DNA of 64,000 bases, taken from Rhizobium sp. Root1220. Lineage in GTDB: Bacteria > Pseudomonadota > Alphaproteobacteria > Rhizobiales > Rhizobiaceae. Position 1 is the first letter of the stretch; every line of letters starts with the position of its first letter. Positions 52,058-60,935 of this stretch are shown piece by piece. The notes beneath the pieces were generated by a model that ran no database searches, had not been told where the DNA came from, and saw only the letters and a program-made list of their open reading frames with translations. The stretch is taken from positions 39,534-103,533 of the forward strand of contig NZ_LMDG01000036.1 in assembly GCF_001426265.1 (NCBI RefSeq). The letters run 5' to 3'. Made by a program: the position numbers and the translations under genes.

Positions 52058-54042
52058 CAGTGGCTCGCCGCCCCTTTGACGCGACCCGAAAGGACGCCGA
52101 AGCCATCGATGATGGCTTCCTGGTTTTCAAGGCGAAGGCCCTCGAAATGGACCTCCTGCAGCGCCCGCATCAGCTGGTCAATGACCTCTCCGTTGCCTGC
52201 CTCGGTCGCCTCGGCAATCTCGCGCTCAAGCTCGATCTTCTGCCAGCGCAGCGCCTTGGCACGTTTGTGAAAGGCCAGTGCCTGGCGATATCCCTCGCGG
52301 GCATCCTCCATCGCCGCCTCTTCGGTGGCGATCCACAGACGGGCATTGCGAATCTGTTGCTCCAACCCTTGGATAAGCCCGGCAAACCCTTGCTCCTCCA
52401 GGCGCTCGATCAGGTATTCCCTCGTGAGATGCGGACCCGCGACGGCGGCCGCCGCGCCCAACATGCCCGACCAGAGCCGCTGGAGCTCCCGGCTGTCGTA
52501 GTCGATCGACGCAATCTCGTCGTACTCGTCCTGCATCAGAGCCGGATGATTGACGACCGTGAGCGCAAGCACGCTTTCGCGCAAAGCCGGCGTCTCCTGA
52601 TGGCCACGCACCAGCCCTGACCGCGCAAGCCGCTCCGAAATGCCGCCACCCGAGACCCGCGCGCCGCGAGGACCTTCGTTACCGCGGCCCTTGTTTTGCC
52701 CCCCGCCACGCTCGAAATTGCGCCTGTCATTGCCGCGGTTCTGAAATTGCGGCTGGAAGAAGCCATTCAGCCGGTCACGCATGTCCTGTTGATAGTGCCG
52801 CCGCACATTTTCATCCGCGATAACAGCCACCAACTGTTTCAGCCGCGACTCGAGCTCGGCCTTGGCCTCCGGCGTATCGAACCTTCCGGTGTTGATCTCG
52901 CGGCTCCAGATCATCTCGGCGAGTGGCTTGGCCTGGGTCATGACCTTGTCGAACGGCGCACGCCCCTCGTTGCGGACGAGATCGTCCGGGTCCTTGCCAT
53001 CAGGCAGCAGCGCAAAACGCACGGTGCGGCCGGGCTTGATATGGGGCAGTGCCAGATCGGCGCCACGATTGGCGGCACGCATGCCGGCGCCATCGCCATC
53101 GAAGCAGAGCACGGGCTGCGGCGTCATCTTCCAGAGCAATTCGAGCTGATTTTCGGTGAGCGCCGTGCCGAGTGGTGCAACCGCGTTCTCGATGCCGGCC
53201 TGATGCAGGGCAATGACATCCATATAGCCTTCGACGGCGATGATCGTGCTCTCGCCGTTCGCCCCCTGCGTCGCGCGGCGTGCGCGGGCAAAATTGTAGA
53301 GCACGTTGCCCTTGTGGAAGAGCTCGGTCTCATTGGAATTGAGATACTTGGCCGGCGCATCCGGCGACATGGCACGACCACCGAAGGCAATCACCTTCTC
53401 GCGCGACGACGGGATCGGAAACATGATGCGGTCGCGGAAGCGGTCGTACGAGACCGGAATTTCGGGTCCATGCACGACGAGCCCGCAGGCTTCGATCTGT
53501 TCCTTGGGAATCCCCTTGCCTGCCAAGAATTCCTTGAGCGCATTGCGGCTGTCCGGCGCAAAGCCGAGCCGGAAGGTTTCGATGGTGCGCCCCGTCAGTC
53601 CGCGGTCCCGCAGATAGGCGCGTGCCCTTGCACCATTCGCCGTCTGCAACTGGTCCTGGAAGAATTGGGTCGCAAGCTCCATCACGTCGAGAAGCGACGT
53701 CCGCTCCTTTTCGCGCTTTTCCATAACAGGGTCGGCGATCGGCATGGCAACGCCCGCCATGTCTGCGATCTGTTGCACCGCCTCCGGGAAATTCAATCCT
53801 TCCAGGTCGGTCAGGAAGCGGAAATGATCCCCCGTCACGCCGCAGCCGAAGCAGTGATACCGGCCCTTGCGGTCCTCGCAGTGGAAGCTCGGCGATTTCT
53901 CGCCGTGGAACGGGCAGCAGGCCCAATAGTCGCCACGCGGCACGTTGGTCTTGCGCTTGTCCCAGCTCACGCGCCGCCCAATCACGTCCGAAATCGGCAC
54001 GCGGTCGCGTATCTCGTCGAGAAAGGAGTTTGAAAAGCGCAT
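52057..54042 (-). CDS. dnaG: DNA primase DnaG
   Basis: A 661-residue primase. The zinc-ribbon has CPFHGEKSPSFHCEDRKGRY then HCFGC (ligands C43, H46, C64, C67). The Toprim core has VEGYMDVIALHQAG and CFDGDGAGMRA, with metal-binding acidic residues. A low-complexity Asn/Gly/Arg-rich linker lies at about 435-470, before the C-terminal helicase-binding domain. It makes RNA primers at the fork. AGAGG precedes the ATG at 54042. It overlaps recQ downstream by 1 base. Confidence 0.96.
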   Translation of the reverse strand: MRFSNSFLDEIRDRVPISDVIGRRVSWDKRKTNVPRGDYWACCPFHGEKSPSFHCEDRKGRYHCFGCGVTGDHFRFLTDLEGLNFPEAVQQIADMAGVAMPIADPVMEKREKERTSLLDVMELATQFFQDQLQTANGARARAYLRDRGLTGRTIETFRLGFAPDSRNALKEFLAGKGIPKEQIEACGLVVHGPEIPVSYDRFRDRIMFPIPSSREKVIAFGGRAMSPDAPAKYLNSNETELFHKGNVLYNFARARRATQGANGESTIIAVEGYMDVIALHQAGIENAVAPLGTALTENQLELLWKMTPQPVLCFDGDGAGMRAANRGADLALPHIKPGRTVRFALLPDGKDPDDLVRNEGRAPFDKVMTQAKPLAEMIWSREINTGRFDTPEAKAELESRLKQLVAVIADENVRRHYQQDMRDRLNGFFQPQFQNRGNDRRNFERGGGQNKGRGNEGPRGARVSGGGISERLARSGLVRGHQETPALRESVLALTVVNHPALMQDEYDEIASIDYDSRELQRLWSGMLGAAAAVAGPHLTREYLIERLEEQGFAGLIQGLEQQIRNARLWIATEEAAMEDAREGYRQALAFHKRAKALRWQKIELEREIAEATEAGNGEVIDQLMRALQEVHFEGLRLENQEAIIDGFGVLSGRVKGAASH

Positions 54043-54563
54043 CTAAACCTCTTGGCTAGCCTCCATATAAGCAACTTCGCCAGCCCGCGCCACGACCTTT
54101 ACCGGAAAGGCGCGCTATTCACAGGCTCCGCGAGACGATTGCGGTTTCCTTCAACCCTCTATTCAACAATGCGTTACCACCCCTGCGACAGGGGGTGCGA
54201 CAACGACAACCGCAACCTCCAATTTCTTGCGCCCGATGGGGCCTCCGCCATTTTGACGATTGTCGTGTTTCTCGACGAAAGTGATTGCAAAACAACACGT
54301 TCGCGACGGTGTAGCGGCGTCAAGAAAGCGCCGACGGCGAGTGGGCACAGTGACCCGTGGCGGGTTTAAGGCAGGTGCGCAGGCCAATCATTATTTTTTT
54401 GTAATTTGAATCACTTGCCGCATCGCAATAACTTCATTCTCAACAAAGCGATCCCCGAGCGAGGCACCATCCCTACCCCCGGCGCCGCCTCGCAAGGGTG
54501 CCTTTGCAAATATCCGGTCGACATGGATTTCAGGTCCTGCGTTGTCAACCGGAAGCAAAGAGC

Positions 54564-54598
54564 AAGAAGGCAGGAGCTCCCCCAGCTCCTGCCTTCTT
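54564..54598. terminator. Strong unassigned hairpin with 15-bp stem
   Basis: AAGAAGGCAGGAGCT, loop CCCCC, AGCTCCTGCCTTCTT, a perfect 15-bp inverted repeat. In either direction it ends in a partial T-run (TTCTT then AAATT, or TTCTTGCTCTTTGC). No annotated gene ends just before it on the plus strand, so it could end an unrecognised small RNA or protect the 54710 operon from upstream transcription. Confidence 0.65.
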
Positions 54599-54658
54599 AA
54601 ATTCAGCCAAAGGTTTTAACTTCCTCTTTGTTCGGCAAGTCGAACGTCTAATAAAACG

Positions 54659-54687
54659 TTGACACTGCCTCACGTTTGCCCAATTAA
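54659..54687 (+). promoter_or_regulatory. Sigma-70-like promoter of the gene at 54710
   Basis: TTGACA, a 17-base spacer, then AATTAA. The -35 element is exact; the -10 element is weaker. Transcription would begin near 54694, giving a leader of about 16 bases before the ATG at 54710. The same TTG would otherwise be read as a start codon. Confidence 0.5.
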
Positions 54688-54709
54688 AGCGGCCAACCGG
54701 GATGGTCGA

Positions 54710-55588
54710 ATGCTCCACAGAGTTGAAGATTTCTTAGACAACAAAGCGTTCTTCGCTGCTGTGCTTCATTGCGCGCGCGAAATGCTGGCAATCTATCGCG
54801 AAAGCCCGCGGATTGCGTCGATCTTCGCCGCGCAGCAGCGCTGGTTGATGGCCCACGCCGGGTTCGCACTCCATTTCGGCTATCCTGGCGAGCCGAAGCT
54901 CGGGCTCTATTCCGGCCGTTTCATAGCGTTTGCCGTCAACCACCAGATTGCGAGTCGCAATACGGCCGCCGCCTTCATGCAGGAGATGCTCGCGTATCGC
55001 TTCCTTCGCGCCGTTGACAGTCCCTCCGACAAGCGCACCCGCTTGCTGGAACCGACCCAAACCGCCCATGAGCATTTTTTCAAATGGTTGGCCACGCATC
55101 TGCTGATCCTCGACAACCTCGACGGCGGCAGCCGCCTGGATCAGGCGCTGGCGGATCCTCTGGCGTTTGCCCGTATTCAACCCCTCATCGCCAGGTCGAT
55201 CATCGAGACGGACGCGGTACGCAACCCGGGGGTTACCTACAACCTCTTCAACTGGGCTAATTCCGGCGGTCTAGTCATGGATTACCTGATGAGCCGCATC
55301 GCCGCCTTCGACGGATCTGCGCAGCGCGTCGATATCGGCCGGCTCTCGCTCAAGGAAATCCGCGAGCAGTTCATGATCTCCAACACGCACCTGAAGCGAC
55401 TGCTGACGCAGGCATCGGAGCTCGGCAGCATCGGCTGGGCAGAACCTTCGTTCAAGGGCGACGCCTGGCTTTCCCGCAGCTTCGTCATGGAATACTGGCG
55501 CTATCAGGCGGCGAAATTCACCGTCATCGACGCAGCCGCCGAGGCGATTCTCGGGCCCGCAGCCGTCAGGACCGCGGGCCGCGGTTGA
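54710..55588 (+). CDS. Hypothetical protein with winged-helix-like segment
   Basis: A 292-residue soluble protein. The N-terminal 220 residues are helical (for example CAREMLAIYRESPRIASIFA) and match no family I know. Near residue 225 is RLSLKEIREQFMISNTHLKR, then LLTQASELGSIGW, which reads like a helix-turn-helix plus wing, so it may be a DNA-binding regulator. I place the start at the ATG at 54710 (MLHRVEDFLDNK) with GGGATGG upstream, because the earlier in-frame TTG at 54659 looks like a promoter -35 hexamer. It ends directly against the convergent yqeY stop (0 bases apart). Confidence 0.7.
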   Translation: MLHRVEDFLDNKAFFAAVLHCAREMLAIYRESPRIASIFAAQQRWLMAHAGFALHFGYPGEPKLGLYSGRFIAFAVNHQIASRNTAAAFMQEMLAYRFLRAVDSPSDKRTRLLEPTQTAHEHFFKWLATHLLILDNLDGGSRLDQALADPLAFARIQPLIARSIIETDAVRNPGVTYNLFNWANSGGLVMDYLMSRIAAFDGSAQRVDIGRLSLKEIREQFMISNTHLKRLLTQASELGSIGWAEPSFKGDAWLSRSFVMEYWRYQAAKFTVIDAAAEAILGPAAVRTAGRG

Positions 55589-56044
55589 TCAGTTCAGCTG
55601 TTCTTTCACCGCGCCGGAAGCCTTGGAGAAGTCCATCTGGCCGGCATAGCGTTCCTTGAGAACAGCCATGACCTTGCCCATATCCTTCGGACCTGCAGCA
55701 CCTGTCTCCTTGATGATCGAAGCGATATTGGCTCGGACGTCTGCGTCCGAAAGCTGCTTCGGCAGGAAATCCTGGAGGACGGTTATCTCGGCGCGCTCCT
55801 TGGCTGCCAGTTCCGGACGAGCGTTCTCTTCGTAGATCTTCGCCGATTCGTCGCGCTGTTTCACCATCTTGGCAAGGATCTGCAGAATCTCGTCGTCGCT
55901 CGCCTCGTCCTTGGCCGCGCCGCGATTGGCGATGTCGCGATCCTTGATCGCCGCCTGAATCAGCCGGACCGTGGAAAGCCGCTCGGCATTCCTGGACTTC
56001 ATCGCATCTTTGAGGGCGGCGGCGAGCTGATCGCGCAACATCAT
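55589..56044 (-). CDS. GatB/YqeY domain protein
   Basis: A 151-residue helical protein of the GatB/YqeY family. Hallmarks are LRDQLAAALKDAMKSRN at the start, STVRLIQAAIKDRDI, QDFLPKQLSDADVRA and KDMGKVMAVLKERYAG. The domain is shared with the tail of the tRNA amidotransferase subunit GatB and is thought to bind tRNA or assist aminoacylation; the exact role of stand-alone YqeY is unclear. AGGAG is 5 bases before the ATG at 56044. It is divergent from carA. Confidence 0.93.
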   Translation of the reverse strand: MMLRDQLAAALKDAMKSRNAERLSTVRLIQAAIKDRDIANRGAAKDEASDDEILQILAKMVKQRDESAKIYEENARPELAAKERAEITVLQDFLPKQLSDADVRANIASIIKETGAAGPKDMGKVMAVLKERYAGQMDFSKASGAVKEQLN

Positions 56045-56313
56045 AATCACTCCTGTTTGAATGGCGCTTCATAAACCAGGCGACTGCTTCGGATCAAATA
56101 AATTGCGAGTAACGCCATAAAAAGCGCAAGAAAAGCGGCTCTCCCTGCGGTTCAAAGATTGACCTCGGGAAATAGCGTGCGTATTTACCGCCACCTGCAC
56201 CAAAATTCGTGATCAGGCCTGACAGCGCGCGCCCTGCCGCGTCCACACGCTTGCGAACCAAATGGCCGGCCAACGTTGCCCAAGGACGTGTGGCTGCCGG
56301 AAACGGGATGAAG

Positions 56314-57519
56314 ATGACCTCGACAGCACCCTGGACAACCGAAAAGCCGACCGCCCTGCTCGTCCTGGCAGACGGTACCGTGATCGAAGGCAAGGGGATC
56401 GGCGCGATCGGCAAGGTCCAGGCTGAGGTGGTGTTCAACACGGCGCTGACCGGCTACGAGGAGATCATGACCGACCCCTCCTACCTTGGCCAGATCGTCA
56501 CCTTCACATTTCCCCACATCGGCAATATCGGCACCAACGAAGAAGACATCGAGGACCTGACGCCGGCAGCACGCCACGGCGCGGTCGGCGTCATCTTCAA
56601 GGCCGACATCACCGAGCCATCGAACTACCGGGCTGCCAAGCATCTCGATAGTTGGCTGAAGGCTCGCGGCATTATCGGCCTCTGCGGTATCGATACGCGC
56701 GCGCTGACGGCCTGGATCCGCGAGAACGGTTCGCCGAACGCCGTCATCGCCCACGATCCGAGCGGCGTCTTCGACATCGAAACGCTGAAGGCCGAAGCCA
56801 AAGGCTGGAGCGGCCTCGAAGGTCTCGATCTTGCCAAGATCGCCTCCTCCGGCCAATCGTCGCAGTGGTCTCAGACCCCGTGGATCTGGAACGAAGGCTA
56901 TGGCGAGCTGAAATCCGGGGACGCCAAATATCACGTCGTCTGCCTCGACTACGGCGTCAAGCGCAACATCCTGCGCCTGTTTGCCGGTCTCGACTGCAAA
57001 GTCACGGTGATGCCGGCAACCGCAAGCGCAGAAGACGTGCTGGCCATGCAGCCGGACGGTATTTTCCTGTCGAACGGCCCGGGCGACCCCGCCGCCACCG
57101 GCGAATATGCCGTTCCCGTCATCCAGAAACTGATCAAGACCGACATCCCGGTCTTCGGCATCTGCCTCGGCCACCAGATGCTGGGCCTCGCGCTTGGTGC
57201 CAAGACCGAAAAAATGCACCAAGGCCACCACGGCGCCAACCACCCGGTCAAGGACCATACGACCGGCAAGGTGGAGATCGTGTCGATGAACCACGGCTTC
57301 GCAGTCGACACGAAGTCGCTGCCGGAAGGTGTTGAGGAGACTCACGTTTCGCTGTTCGACGGCACCAACTGCGGCCTGCGCGTCGCCGGCAAGTCCATCT
57401 TCTCCGTCCAACACCACCCGGAAGCCTCTCCCGGCCCGCAGGACAGCCACTACCTCTTCCGCCGCTTCATCAACCTGGTGCGCGCGAAGAAGGGTGAGGA
57501 AGCCCTCGCCGAGCGCTGA
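56314..57519 (+). CDS. carA: Carbamoyl-phosphate synthase small subunit CarA
   Basis: A 401-residue glutaminase subunit. The N-terminal domain contains ALTGYEEIMTDPSYLGQIVT; the class I amidotransferase domain has the catalytic Cys in PVFGICLGHQMLG and the His-Glu pair in VQHHPEASPGP. It supplies ammonia to CarB for arginine and pyrimidine synthesis. ATGs at 56308 and 56314 are both possible starts; I prefer 56314 (MTSTAPWTTEKPTALL), which resembles known rhizobial CarA N-termini. carB is not adjacent, as is common in rhizobia. A clear terminator follows. Confidence 0.95.
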   Translation: MTSTAPWTTEKPTALLVLADGTVIEGKGIGAIGKVQAEVVFNTALTGYEEIMTDPSYLGQIVTFTFPHIGNIGTNEEDIEDLTPAARHGAVGVIFKADITEPSNYRAAKHLDSWLKARGIIGLCGIDTRALTAWIRENGSPNAVIAHDPSGVFDIETLKAEAKGWSGLEGLDLAKIASSGQSSQWSQTPWIWNEGYGELKSGDAKYHVVCLDYGVKRNILRLFAGLDCKVTVMPATASAEDVLAMQPDGIFLSNGPGDPAATGEYAVPVIQKLIKTDIPVFGICLGHQMLGLALGAKTEKMHQGHHGANHPVKDHTTGKVEIVSMNHGFAVDTKSLPEGVEETHVSLFDGTNCGLRVAGKSIFSVQHHPEASPGPQDSHYLFRRFINLVRAKKGEEALAER

Positions 57520-57544
57520 GACGCCTCCATTCGGCCAGTTCGAG

Positions 57545-57574
57545 AGCCCGCTTCCGAGCGGGCTTTTTGCTTTT
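57545..57574 (+). terminator. Rho-independent terminator of carA
   Basis: AGCCCGC, loop TTCCGA, GCGGGCT, followed by TTTTGCTTTT, starting 25 bases after the carA stop. Confidence 0.88.
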
Positions 57575-57665
57575 GGGCCGTGGGCTTCAATCGCGGCGTT
57601 CATCAATATTCGTTTGAATCGCGCTGGGAGTGCTGATCTATTGAACGCCAATCAGGGAGGCGACC

Positions 57666-57959
57666 ATGAGATACTTGGTTTTGGCGGTTGTGTGTCTGCT
57701 CCCAACGGCAACTCTTGCCGCCGGGCCTGTGAAGGTTGACGCAAAAGACTACAGCTGCAGTCAGCTTGCACAGATCATTCGGCAATCCAAAAAGGTGTAC
57801 GTGCGCCTGGGCTTCGGAGGCCGAAACTTCCGCTATCCGCCTGCCCAGTGCGGGCCTGGGGACAAGCTGAGTACGGCGAGTTTGCGCGATCGCACCGGCC
57901 AGCGCTGCCTCCTGGACTACGCCTGCGTGAACGACCCTATGTCGATGTATAATTACTAG
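57666..57959 (+). CDS. Small secreted hypothetical protein
   Basis: A 97-residue protein with a signal peptide (MRYLVLAVVCLLPTATLA, cut before AGPVKV). The mature part of about 79 residues has four cysteines (SCSQL, QCGPGD, RCLLDY, ACVND), which could form two disulfides in the periplasm. AGGGAGGCGACC before the ATG at 57666 is a strong ribosome site. No family is recognised. It stands alone between the carA terminator and its own terminator. Confidence 0.75.
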   Translation: MRYLVLAVVCLLPTATLAAGPVKVDAKDYSCSQLAQIIRQSKKVYVRLGFGGRNFRYPPAQCGPGDKLSTASLRDRTGQRCLLDYACVNDPMSMYNY

Positions 57960-57978
57960 CGGCAATGCAAGGAAGGAG

Positions 57979-58009
57979 ATGGCCGACTAGGCGTCGGCCA
58001 TTTCGTTTT
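57979..58009 (+). terminator. Terminator of the small secreted gene, overlapping the MATE gene end
   Basis: ATGGCCGAC, loop TAGGC, GTCGGCCAT, then TTCGTTTTC on the plus strand, starting 19 bases after the stop of the 57666 gene. The hairpin includes the last codons of the convergent MATE gene (stop at 57987-57989), so one sequence serves coding and termination. Confidence 0.75.
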
Positions 58010-59390
58010 CGCGCTTGAGAAGCACATAGAAGCGTCCGCACAGCATCACCGCGGCGGCGGCCAACCCGACCAGAAAGCCGAACCAGATACCCACGCCACC
58101 GAATCCCATCGGGAAGGCAAAAACCCAGGCAAGGAAGAAGCCGATCGGCCAGTACGCCACCAGAGCCATGATCATCGGCACGCGAGCATCCTTTAGGCCG
58201 CGCAGCAGTCCGTTGGCGATCGCTTGCAGGCCATCCACCAGTTGGAACAGACCGGCGACCACGATCAACGGCCCGGCGTAAGCGAGCACCTGCGGCGCTT
58301 CGGCCGAACTCGTGTCGAGGAACCAGCTGCCGAGGAATTCCGGCAGCAAGGCAAAGAGTATGCCGCCTGCCGCGGAGATCGCACAGGCGATCACAAGCAC
58401 CGCGATGGATGCCCGGACCACCGCCAGATGATCGCGTTGCCCGTGCGCGACGCCGACCCGAACCGTCGCCGCCTGCGACAGACCAAGTGGGATCATGAAG
58501 GCGATCGATGCCCACTGAAGCGCGATGCCGTGGGCTGCGAGCTCGATCGTCCCAATGTATCCCATCAAAAGCGATGCGGCCGTGAACAAGCTCACCTCGG
58601 CGAGTATCGTTACGCTGATCGGCAATCCAAGACGGATGACCTCCCAGAAGGCTTTCCAGTCGGGACGCCAGAAACGCACGAAGATCTCATAGCGCCGCGT
58701 CTCCTCCCTGGTCTGGACGTAGCCGAGGATGAAGAAGAAGCCAGCGGTCTGCACGACCACCGAAACGATTGCAGCGCCCTCGAGCCCCATGGCCGGAAAG
58801 CCGAAGTGACCGAGCACCAGCGCATAGGCGAAGAAGGCGTTGAGCACCAGCATCGCAATCGTCACGTTCAGAACCACGGCCGCTCTGCCGATCGCACTCA
58901 CCAGGGCCCGCATCACGTTGAACAGCAGACCTGGAAGCACGGCGAACTGGCCGATCAGGATATAGCCATGCGCCAGCGAGGCGACCTCCGGCTTCTGTCC
59001 TGCGGCCAGGAGAATCCGCTCCGAATTGAAGAAAGCCGGCAGCATGATCACCCAATAGGCCAGCACGACCCACAGCCCCATGCGCAGCGACCGGCGAACG
59101 CTGACGATGTCGCCGCGGCCATATGCCTGCGCCACCATCGGGATAACGGCGATCGCAAATCCCGAACCGAACACGAGGATCGTAAACAGGAACTGCGCCG
59201 ACAGAACCATGGCGGCCAAATGCTCGGCACCGAGACGTCCAACGATCATTACGTCGGTCGTGTTGATGCCCAACTGGGCAAGCTGCGCGCCGATCAGAGG
59301 AATTCCGAGCGCCAGCGTGGCGCGGAAATGCGCAGCCCAACGGTTATCGGTTTTCGGCGCAAGCTTGCGCGCGTCGATCGGCGTGTCCAT
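57987..59390 (-). CDS. MATE-family efflux transporter (NorM-like)
   Basis: A 467-residue protein with about twelve membrane helices in two MatE repeats. Family segments include LGIPLIGAQLAQLGINTTDV near the N-terminus, MVLSAQFLFTILVFGSGFA and, at the second repeat, GLPISVTILAEVSLFTAASL. Members export drugs, dyes or plant compounds in exchange for Na+ or H+; the substrate is not readable. It is monocistronic, read towards the small secreted gene, whose terminator overlaps its 3' end. The start is the ATG at 59390. Confidence 0.93.
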   Translation of the reverse strand: MDTPIDARKLAPKTDNRWAAHFRATLALGIPLIGAQLAQLGINTTDVMIVGRLGAEHLAAMVLSAQFLFTILVFGSGFAIAVIPMVAQAYGRGDIVSVRRSLRMGLWVVLAYWVIMLPAFFNSERILLAAGQKPEVASLAHGYILIGQFAVLPGLLFNVMRALVSAIGRAAVVLNVTIAMLVLNAFFAYALVLGHFGFPAMGLEGAAIVSVVVQTAGFFFILGYVQTREETRRYEIFVRFWRPDWKAFWEVIRLGLPISVTILAEVSLFTAASLLMGYIGTIELAAHGIALQWASIAFMIPLGLSQAATVRVGVAHGQRDHLAVVRASIAVLVIACAISAAGGILFALLPEFLGSWFLDTSSAEAPQVLAYAGPLIVVAGLFQLVDGLQAIANGLLRGLKDARVPMIMALVAYWPIGFFLAWVFAFPMGFGGVGIWFGFLVGLAAAAVMLCGRFYVLLKRENEMADA

Positions 59391-59531
59391 GACACTAATC
59401 CTGTGGTTGAATCGGTAAAGGCCGCTAGGGCGGCGAGTATCATGCAGGGCTTAGATCAAAGCCCGGCAAAGAACCATCTGAAAACGTGCAGATGATCAAA
59501 AATTCATCATCGCATCACGAAATCTTATGGT

Positions 59532-60779
59532 TCACTCCGCCGGCTGTTCGGTGGCCGCCGCAGTTTTGTCCCGACTGACTTTGACCAAAAGCACGACGGT
59601 CGCGATCAGGATGAAGAACGCAGCGGTCAGGTATGGCGCCCCGGCAAACGTGATCGGCGCATCGGCTTTCGTGAAGTAGCCGAACATCTGCGTGAAGATC
59701 AGCGGACCGATGATCGTCGTGAGGCTACTGAGGCTGGTCATGGCCCCCTGCAGCTCACCCTGCGCGGATGGCGGCACCTTGCCGGCAGCGATGCTTCGCA
59801 GCGGCGGGTCCGCGACGTTCTCCATCACCGTGAACACGATTACCGCATAGACCACCCAGCCTTCCCATGCAAAGGCATAGCCAGTCAGGCCTGCAACCGA
59901 GAAACACAAGCCGAGGACGGCCGTCTTCCATTCCCCGAGCACCGGTACGATCCTTGGCAGCACGACACCCATGACGAGTGCGGCGCCGATACCGTATATT
60001 CCAAGCGACAGTCCGATCTGTCCCTCGCTCCAGCCGTAGCGGTAGGTCGACACAAACGACCAGACCGCCGGATAGACCGCATGGGCCAGCCAGAACAGGA
60101 ACATCACGGCACAGATCCAGCCGATACCCGGATAGTTTCGCATCTGCTTCAGTGCACCGAGCGGGTTTGCTCGTTTCCACTCGAACCTCCGACGGTGTTT
60201 TGCATCGAGCGTTTCCGGCAGCATGAAACAGGCTGCGATGAAATTGATGAATGAGAGCGCGGCCGCGCCGTAGAATGGTACTCGCGGTCCAAATTCGCCC
60301 AGAAAACCGCCGATGACAGGGCCGATCGTGAACCCAACCCCGAAGGCGATGCCGATCAGGCCGAAATTCTTTGCTCGATTTTCGTCATTGCTGATGTCGG
60401 CGATATAAGCCGAACACGTTGCAAAGCTGCCGCCGCTGATGCCCGCAAGCATCCGTCCGACGAACAGCATCCAGAAGCTGGTTGCAACCGCGCAGATGAA
60501 ATTGTCGATCGCGAACGTCAGCACCGACAGAAGCAGGATCGGGCGCCGCCCGAAACGGTCGCTGAGGTTGCCGAGCAGCGGCGCGAACAGAAATTGCATC
60601 ACGGCATAGACGACCAGCAGCCATCCGCCATCGAGCGCAGCATCGCTGACCGAGCCACCCGTCAACTGCTCCAGATAGGCTGGCAGCACAGGCATGATGA
60701 TGGCGATGCCGATCACGTCCAGGAAGAGGATCATGAAGACCAGGAAAAGACCGCGGCGAACGAATTTCGGGTCGAGCAT
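59532..60779 (-). CDS. MFS transporter, TetA-like
   Basis: A 415-residue MFS exporter with about twelve helices. The opening FMILFLDVIGIAIIMPVLP, the motif-A loop GNLSDRFGRRP and the motif-C-like GVGFTIGPVIGGFLGEFGP are as in the TetA (tetracycline/H+ antiporter) branch. Similar chromosomal genes are common in rhizobia, and a real tetracycline-resistance role should not be assumed. The start is the ATG at 60779. It lies next to the frameshifted LysR gene without a shared promoter. Confidence 0.9.
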   Translation of the reverse strand: MLDPKFVRRGLFLVFMILFLDVIGIAIIMPVLPAYLEQLTGGSVSDAALDGGWLLVVYAVMQFLFAPLLGNLSDRFGRRPILLLSVLTFAIDNFICAVATSFWMLFVGRMLAGISGGSFATCSAYIADISNDENRAKNFGLIGIAFGVGFTIGPVIGGFLGEFGPRVPFYGAAALSFINFIAACFMLPETLDAKHRRRFEWKRANPLGALKQMRNYPGIGWICAVMFLFWLAHAVYPAVWSFVSTYRYGWSEGQIGLSLGIYGIGAALVMGVVLPRIVPVLGEWKTAVLGLCFSVAGLTGYAFAWEGWVVYAVIVFTVMENVADPPLRSIAAGKVPPSAQGELQGAMTSLSSLTTIIGPLIFTQMFGYFTKADAPITFAGAPYLTAAFFILIATVVLLVKVSRDKTAAATEQPAE

Positions 60780-60935
60780 GAGATATCTCTACAGGCGTTA
60801 GCTTTGTGGAAAGACGATCTCGTCGCCGAAGATGTTACATATCCCAAGCGGAAAAATGAAACAATACGTGAACATTTCAATTCTTTTGATGGGCTTACCA
60901 GTTATGTTGATTGCTAAACGGAACAAAAGGGGCAC

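Larger units (their letters stand above)
54043..54709. other. Intergenic region upstream of dnaG
   Basis: About 667 bases between divergent genes. It contains dnaG promoter DNA next to 54043, an unassigned 15-bp hairpin at 54564-54598 and the promoter-like TTGACA at 54659. Short frames such as 54406-54600 have no family or ribosome site and are not annotated as genes. Confidence 0.5.

Noticed and set aside
52696..54033. 445-codon plus-strand frame across dnaG
   Set aside because: Antisense of a well-supported primase gene.
54406..54600. 64-codon frame containing the 15-bp hairpin
   Set aside because: No family or ribosome site; coding through a perfect hairpin is unlikely.
59532..60779. Calling the MFS gene a tetracycline-resistance determinant
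   Set aside because: The sequence is TetA-like, but chromosomal relatives are common and resistance cannot be read from motifs.
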